NCBI RefSeq assembly: GCF_007655135.1
Contig: NC_045129.1
Location: 18,512,274 to 18,576,273, forward strand
DNA length: 64,000 nucleotides
Direction: 5' to 3'
Source: Punica granatum
Lineage: Eukaryota; Streptophyta; Magnoliopsida; Myrtales; Lythraceae
Part shown: positions 60,210 through 64,000 of the stretch, piece by piece
How positions within the stretch are numbered: the stretch's first letter is position 1
How the letters are laid out: each line of letters starts with the position of its first letter
Notes under the pieces: model-generated
What the model saw: the letters and a program-made list of their open reading frames with translations, nothing else
What the model was told of the DNA's origin: nothing
The model's database searches: none
Program-made: the position numbers and the translations under genes

Positions 60210-60514
60210 TTTTCCGCATGCCCGAGTAGGGTATCGATGCGACGCCAGTTGTTAATACCTATATATGTGTAAGTGTATAAGTGCAATTGTTATGTGTTAA
60301 CCATCTTCTAGATGTAAATGACAGTATATAAATGCATGAGATGTATGAGTTTAAAAACACTAATGCCATTACATCAGCTTGATTCGCGTTTCATAATTTA
60401 CAAAGGCAGTCTGTTCAAAAGGAAACATAAACATTAAACCGCCAACTGTTACGACCCGTAGCTGAGTGAGCGCTACGCGGATTCTGTACAGGCAAAAACG
60501 CTCAGTAAATGAGC
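60210..60514 (-). other. Spacer between ORF1 and gag
   Basis: About 305 bp, AT-rich, with stops in all forward frames of the element. No gene. How gag is translated after ORF1 (internal initiation, splicing or a separate RNA) cannot be read from it. Confidence 0.6.
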
Positions 60515-62011
60515 TCAAGGGTGGGAGATCCTGCGCGCTCTTGCCTGCGCTCGATCCAGCGTAGCGTTCAAACGCGCTATCTCCCTGTCTTGGCCGGCTA
60601 CGCGTGCACGAGTTTGAACCAACTCGCTCTGAAGCTCTCTGTGATCAGTGAGTTCTGCGCGAATATCCACTAGCTCACAGCGAAGACGATCTCGTTCTGC
60701 CCTAATAACCTGCAGCTCTGTGCGTGCGACTCCTTGACTTGAGCTCTCTGCATCCGAAATGTCTGCGTGCGATGTTGGCAGTATCCGTGGCATGCGTAGT
60801 CGACGAACAGGTGCGAATCCATATGGATGGAACTGCATCACATACGCTGCTGTAGCTGCAAAAGCTCGCTCCTCGTCAGTGGGATGTTCTGGAAAGTACA
60901 ATTGCTGGACGATGCGCGTGCTCCATAAGCGTCGGACCTCTCTAACCCGTAGAATCCTATCCGGGAGTGAAATTGTGGTGTTTGACCATCTGAAGCGGTG
61001 TGAAGTGCGATCTGCTTCTATAGGCATATCTTGTAGCCCGCCGAGTTGTCTGATGACTCGGGATGGAAAGATAAGTGTGCTCCCCAAATGACTGATTAAG
61101 GGAAGTCCTATAATCGAAGGACATCCCATGATCATGGGACCGCCAGGATTCCAACGTGTAGTCCATAAAAACTGTGCTGGGGTGAGCTCCTCCATAAACT
61201 GCATCCAGTCGGTGTAGTTACGGTCGGAAGGTCGAAACACATGAAGTAAGCGAGCGATGAGTGATCGCTCGTCGGTGATACATGAAAAAGGATGAGATAA
61301 GCCGAACGGCCTGAGGTGTGCGAGAAGCCAAATCTGAAGCAAATGTGGAGATCCTCTCATCCTGCCCCGTCGATTCTCTCGTACATAGTCAAGAGACCGA
61401 ATGGTCTCAGCCAAAACGGCTTCCACATAACTATGGCCTCCTACCACTTGGAGGATGACTTGAGCAAGTGCCCCGTCTGTGAGGTTCGACGAGTACGGGA
61501 ATAGCATGGTTCCGAAGATGAGTAAAAGAAATCCGTGACAAGCGTCGCGCTGATAAGACTCTCCTGTGGCATTCAAAGCACTGGTCTGTATGAAGTCTAT
61601 GAGCCATGTGGTCCTAATGCTGTGCTCCCCTCCATACTGAAGCTCGCAATAAACTTCTTCGTTGCGGAGACCTAAAAGGACGGCTAGTCTGTTCTGTATC
61701 GTGGCAAACGGGTTGGGCACCACGATGTCATGAACCGGTGTAGACAGCTGAAGAAGCGTCGCATATTCCTCTACTGTAGGTGCTAACTCTGTCCCATGGA
61801 AGCTGAAAACGGCTCGCTGAGTATCCCAAAAACTAATGGCAGTTCTGAGTAGGGTCCAATCAATGGGAGAATCGGCGAGCAATGGTAGGTCTCCTATGAA
61901 GAGCCGGAGGAATGCGCGGTCTACTGGGCGGAATATGTTCCAAAGGCGAGTAATGTCCGCTGACGGTGTGATGATGACATCCAGCCTAGGACAGGGACGC
62001 GGGCGATCCAT
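60515..62011 (-). CDS. A2 ORF1, DUF7745 / plant-mobile-domain-like protein (498 aa)
   Basis: The first ORF after the leader. Signature stretches recalling the DUF7745 family of plant retroelement-associated proteins are TVEEYATLLQLS (about 80-91), LLQIWLLAHLRPF (about 225-237) and SHLGSTLIFPSRVIRQLGGL (about 310-330). The C-terminal about 75 residues are a predicted coiled coil (RTELQVIRAERDRLRCELVD and on). There is no signal peptide or membrane segment. Ogre elements are known for an extra ORF1 before gag of unknown role. The frame is fully open, which suggests recent selection. The family assignment is from memory of motif patterns; its function is unknown. Confidence 0.82.
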   Translation of the reverse strand: MDRPRPCPRLDVIITPSADITRLWNIFRPVDRAFLRLFIGDLPLLADSPIDWTLLRTAISFWDTQRAVFSFHGTELAPTVEEYATLLQLSTPVHDIVVPNPFATIQNRLAVLLGLRNEEVYCELQYGGEHSIRTTWLIDFIQTSALNATGESYQRDACHGFLLLIFGTMLFPYSSNLTDGALAQVILQVVGGHSYVEAVLAETIRSLDYVRENRRGRMRGSPHLLQIWLLAHLRPFGLSHPFSCITDERSLIARLLHVFRPSDRNYTDWMQFMEELTPAQFLWTTRWNPGGPMIMGCPSIIGLPLISHLGSTLIFPSRVIRQLGGLQDMPIEADRTSHRFRWSNTTISLPDRILRVREVRRLWSTRIVQQLYFPEHPTDEERAFAATAAYVMQFHPYGFAPVRRLRMPRILPTSHADISDAESSSQGVARTELQVIRAERDRLRCELVDIRAELTDHRELQSELVQTRARVAGQDREIARLNATLDRAQARARRISHP

Positions 62012-62603
62012 TCTTACCTAAATGGATAAGATATTGGTTTAATGTTTATAAACAAACTGATGTAATGTCCTAGTTTGTTTTGGAAATATGCATGCAGGTA
62101 CAGAAAATAAATTATAGCACGAGTTCTTTACATTATACAACACTCTCTTAGTGAAAACAACAAAAGGCTCGCCTAAAAAAGAAAACTACGAGCCGACTCA
62201 AAGACTCAACTTTTGGGTCGGTAGGCGGCGTGAAGGTTACTTTTGGTCCAGCATGACGGTCCCTGTTTATGCATGGTTTCAGTGCTCTACTGGGAAAACC
62301 ACTAACTAGGGATGGGGGCCCTCGATTCAAGGGTGTCAATTCCTTGAAATCGAGCGAGGATCTTTGGGGGCCGGTTCGGTGGCGGAGCCGACTCGATCCG
62401 TTCCCTTACTCGGAACCTCTGACTAACCTAGCTTCCTAAATTGGCGCCCGTGGGATTTCAGGCGAGGTACCTAAATCCACTAGTATGATGCAATGCAAGT
62501 GCGGAAAGTAAAGGTGCATAAAGTAGATAAGCGGAAAATTGCAGAAAGCGGTAAATGAACATGCAAGCAAACAAACGGGATCGAGCCTAAACCCACTAAG
62601 TAT
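62012..62603 (-). promoter_or_regulatory. A2 5' leader
   Basis: Untranslated leader between PBS and ORF1. Positions 62310-62480 are the sequence best shared with B1 (4254-4430) and B2 (27520-27700), despite little similarity elsewhere near it. It contains a hairpin at 62323-62352. It is a candidate packaging or dimerisation region. Confidence 0.65.
62323..62352 (-). other. Leader hairpin of A2
   Basis: In element sense CGATTTCAAGG pairs with CCTTGAATCG (10 bp, one bulged T) around the loop AATTGACAC. In B1 and B2 the right arm is CCTTGAGTCG, which keeps pairing by a G-T wobble. Confidence 0.5.
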
Positions 62604-62622
62604 GTCCCCAGTGGAGTCGCCA
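62604..62622 (-). promoter_or_regulatory. Primer binding site of A2
   Basis: Minus-strand TGGCGACTCCACTGGGGAC, 3 nt after the end of the 5' LTR. It is identical to the B1 PBS and of tRNA-Arg type. Confidence 0.93.
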
Positions 62623-62625
62623 AGC

Positions 62626-64000
62626 TGTACGGACCCGAATGTGGACTCTCGTCGGGGCCCGCATCGCGCGCTTTTGGTTCGCGCGGCTTGGTCGGAACGT
62701 CCACCTTCCCGCGGGGACGCGCGTCGGACACGCGTGAGAGAAGGAGTCGCCACTTATCATTTTACGACCCGAAGGTCGAGGGCGGATAAGTTACCCTGGG
62801 TCTAGGGGTATGGAACACCTAGTTTGTTGTTAAGGCATTGATCTGTGCGGAACCGGAAAATCCGTGTTCGGGGGTTCATGTTACGTGCGGGCCTATATCC
62901 CGCACGCCCTTTCGGTACTCTGGTTTGCTAGGCTTGCATGTTTTATTATTTACCGCGTGGATTAAGTTGCGCTCAGCTCGCACGTTTTGACACCGTAAAC
63001 TCGATGAATTAAACGATGTCGGTTGAGAAGCCAAGAGAGAAGTAAATCTGTGTGTCAGGGAATTGGTTCACAATCTTGCGTTACAATTCATCGAACCATG
63101 GAGGTTGAATCCCTGCGTGAACCAAAACCGCGAGATCTTGGATTTACTTGTGTCTGGGCAAGCATTAGACCGATTCGATTAATTCGACTCTCGGACCGTT
63201 CGCTCACCGACTGGAATTCTTACAGAATAAATGTACAAAATAAAATCCTTACAATGCTCTCGAAAACAATAAATACAAATTACAAAAGGGTCGAATTCCA
63301 GTCGTTTTGCGTTCGGTTATTATTCCACTCTAACTCACCGTGAGTTTAGGGAAAAGACCGAAGAACTGAAATTCAATGGACGCTCTTACTGAATAGGGCG
63401 TTGGACCCTGTGAGTGTTGATTAGGGTGTTGAACCCTGTGCTCGATGATTAGGGCGTTGAACCCTAATATTATTCGGCCTAGGGATCAGGCTCGACCCGC
63501 ATGGCAAACAGGTGCGGAAAGATAACACGCAACATGTTAATAACAGACAAAGTGTTTGTTATTGTCGTGTTTACGTGAATTAACAGATTATTAACCCAAG
63601 GGTGTTTTTGCAAGCAAATGCCATATGCTAAACAATCAAACATATGCCAATGTTTCAGCATTCGGCTTTGTTTTGAGAACTTGACAAAGAGAGTCAAATC
63701 TCAGGTGTGTGAATCGCTTTTACAGTTGTTCTGTATTGTGACACTGAATTACCACTGAATTAACCAAACTCGTGTTTTGACTCTAGATTTGGAATCTAGA
63801 ATTCCTCCTAACCATTATCTAGTGTTTGGTTAGGTCGAGTGAAAGGTTAATCAGCATTTCACAGGTTTTCTGACAAGGATCAACTGTTCTAGTTACCCGA
63901 GTCTATGTTAGGATAACAGAAACTCATCAGTTAGATAAGAAAAGGCTATGCAGATGAACCTGCACCTGAACAGGTAGCCCGTTCTTATCCCGTACTGTAG
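62626..64000 (-). repeat. 5' LTR of A2 (PBS-proximal 1375 bp; rest outside window)
   Basis: Begins TGTACGGACC on the plus strand and matches 37121-38510 closely with a few per cent of changes by eye. It is cut by the window edge, so the LTR promoter and the right target duplication are not visible. Confidence 0.93.

Larger units (their letters stand above)
37121..64000 (-). mobile_element. Autonomous family A Ogre/Tat-like element A2 (runs off the right edge)
   Basis: Minus-strand element: 5' LTR from 62626 to beyond the window, PBS, leader, ORF1, gag, protease, intron, RT-RNase H, integrase, 3' UTR, PPT and 3' LTR. It interrupts C1 only 21 bp into its 3' LTR. The expected target duplication is TGGTC (37116-37120), not testable here. 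The recorded length is inflated by an 8.2-kb repeat across a 100-N gap. Collapsed size would be about 22 kb, the size range known for Ogre elements. Confidence 0.93.

Noticed and set aside
62604..62622. Part of a tRNA-Arg gene
   Set aside because: Only the 3'-end complement is present, next to an LTR end and in the element's PBS position. No cloverleaf can be formed with the flanks.
37121..64000. Endogenous retrovirus or pararetrovirus
   Set aside because: No envelope-like ORF follows integrase and no movement or coat protein is present. Dual RNase H, ORF1, intron and long LTRs fit a plant Ty3/gypsy Tat element.

Overview
The window is plant nuclear DNA made almost entirely of nested LTR retrotransposons. 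I see no host gene, tRNA, rRNA or CRISPR array. The retroelements belong to the plant Ty3/gypsy Tat group, Ogre-like branch: LTRs of about 5 kb, a tRNA-Arg-type primer binding site, an extra ORF before gag, an archaeal-type RNase H after the normal one, and a small intron between protease and reverse transcriptase. The host is probably a dicot; I cannot name the species.

Two related families are present. Family A is autonomous: LTR termini TGTCAGCACC...GTCCGTACA in element sense, with ORF1, gag, protease, RT-RNase H and integrase. Family B is non-autonomous: LTRs of 5.0-5.6 kb ending GTGCGCACA and about 5.3 kb of internal DNA without any credible ORF. B shares A's PBS, polypurine tract, a leader hairpin and an array of stem-loops, so A proteins could mobilise B.

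Layout from left to right. (1) 1-9557, minus: element B1, cut by the window edge, with its 5' LTR at 4547-9557, inserted in the RNase H region of (2). (2) 9558-12965, plus: the 3' end of a decayed A element (A1: RNase H end, integrase, 3' UTR, PPT), followed by an A-type LTR from 12966 to 33791 that is split by two insertions. (3) 13043-13162: a 120-bp remnant of an A LTR with target duplication AATAC. (4) 16945-33168, minus: a complete B element (B2) with target duplication GTAAG. (5) 33792-37120, plus: a B-like internal region (C1) attached directly to the A-type LTR, with PBS and leader deleted, ending in a PPT and the first 21 bp of its 3' LTR. (6) 37121-64000, minus: a nearly complete A element (A2), whose 5' LTR runs off the window.

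A2 contains an assembly problem. About 8.2 kb (40430-48604) is repeated almost exactly at 48705-56874, on either side of a 100-N gap. This looks like an unmerged overlap of two contigs. Collapsed, A2 would be about 22 kb. Neither copy has a clean pol: the second lacks about 110 bp and 2 bp that the first retains, while the first is full of other small indels.

The A2 genes read leftwards: ORF1 (498 aa, DUF7745-like), gag (702 aa), protease plus G-patch, a 188-nt intron, RT with two RNase H domains, integrase, a set of five hairpins, two minisatellites, PPT and 3' LTR. The most interesting signals are the frame-restoring intron, the conserved stem-loop array shared by coding and non-coding families, and the fast-changing minisatellites in each element's 3' UTR, whose monomers share one design.
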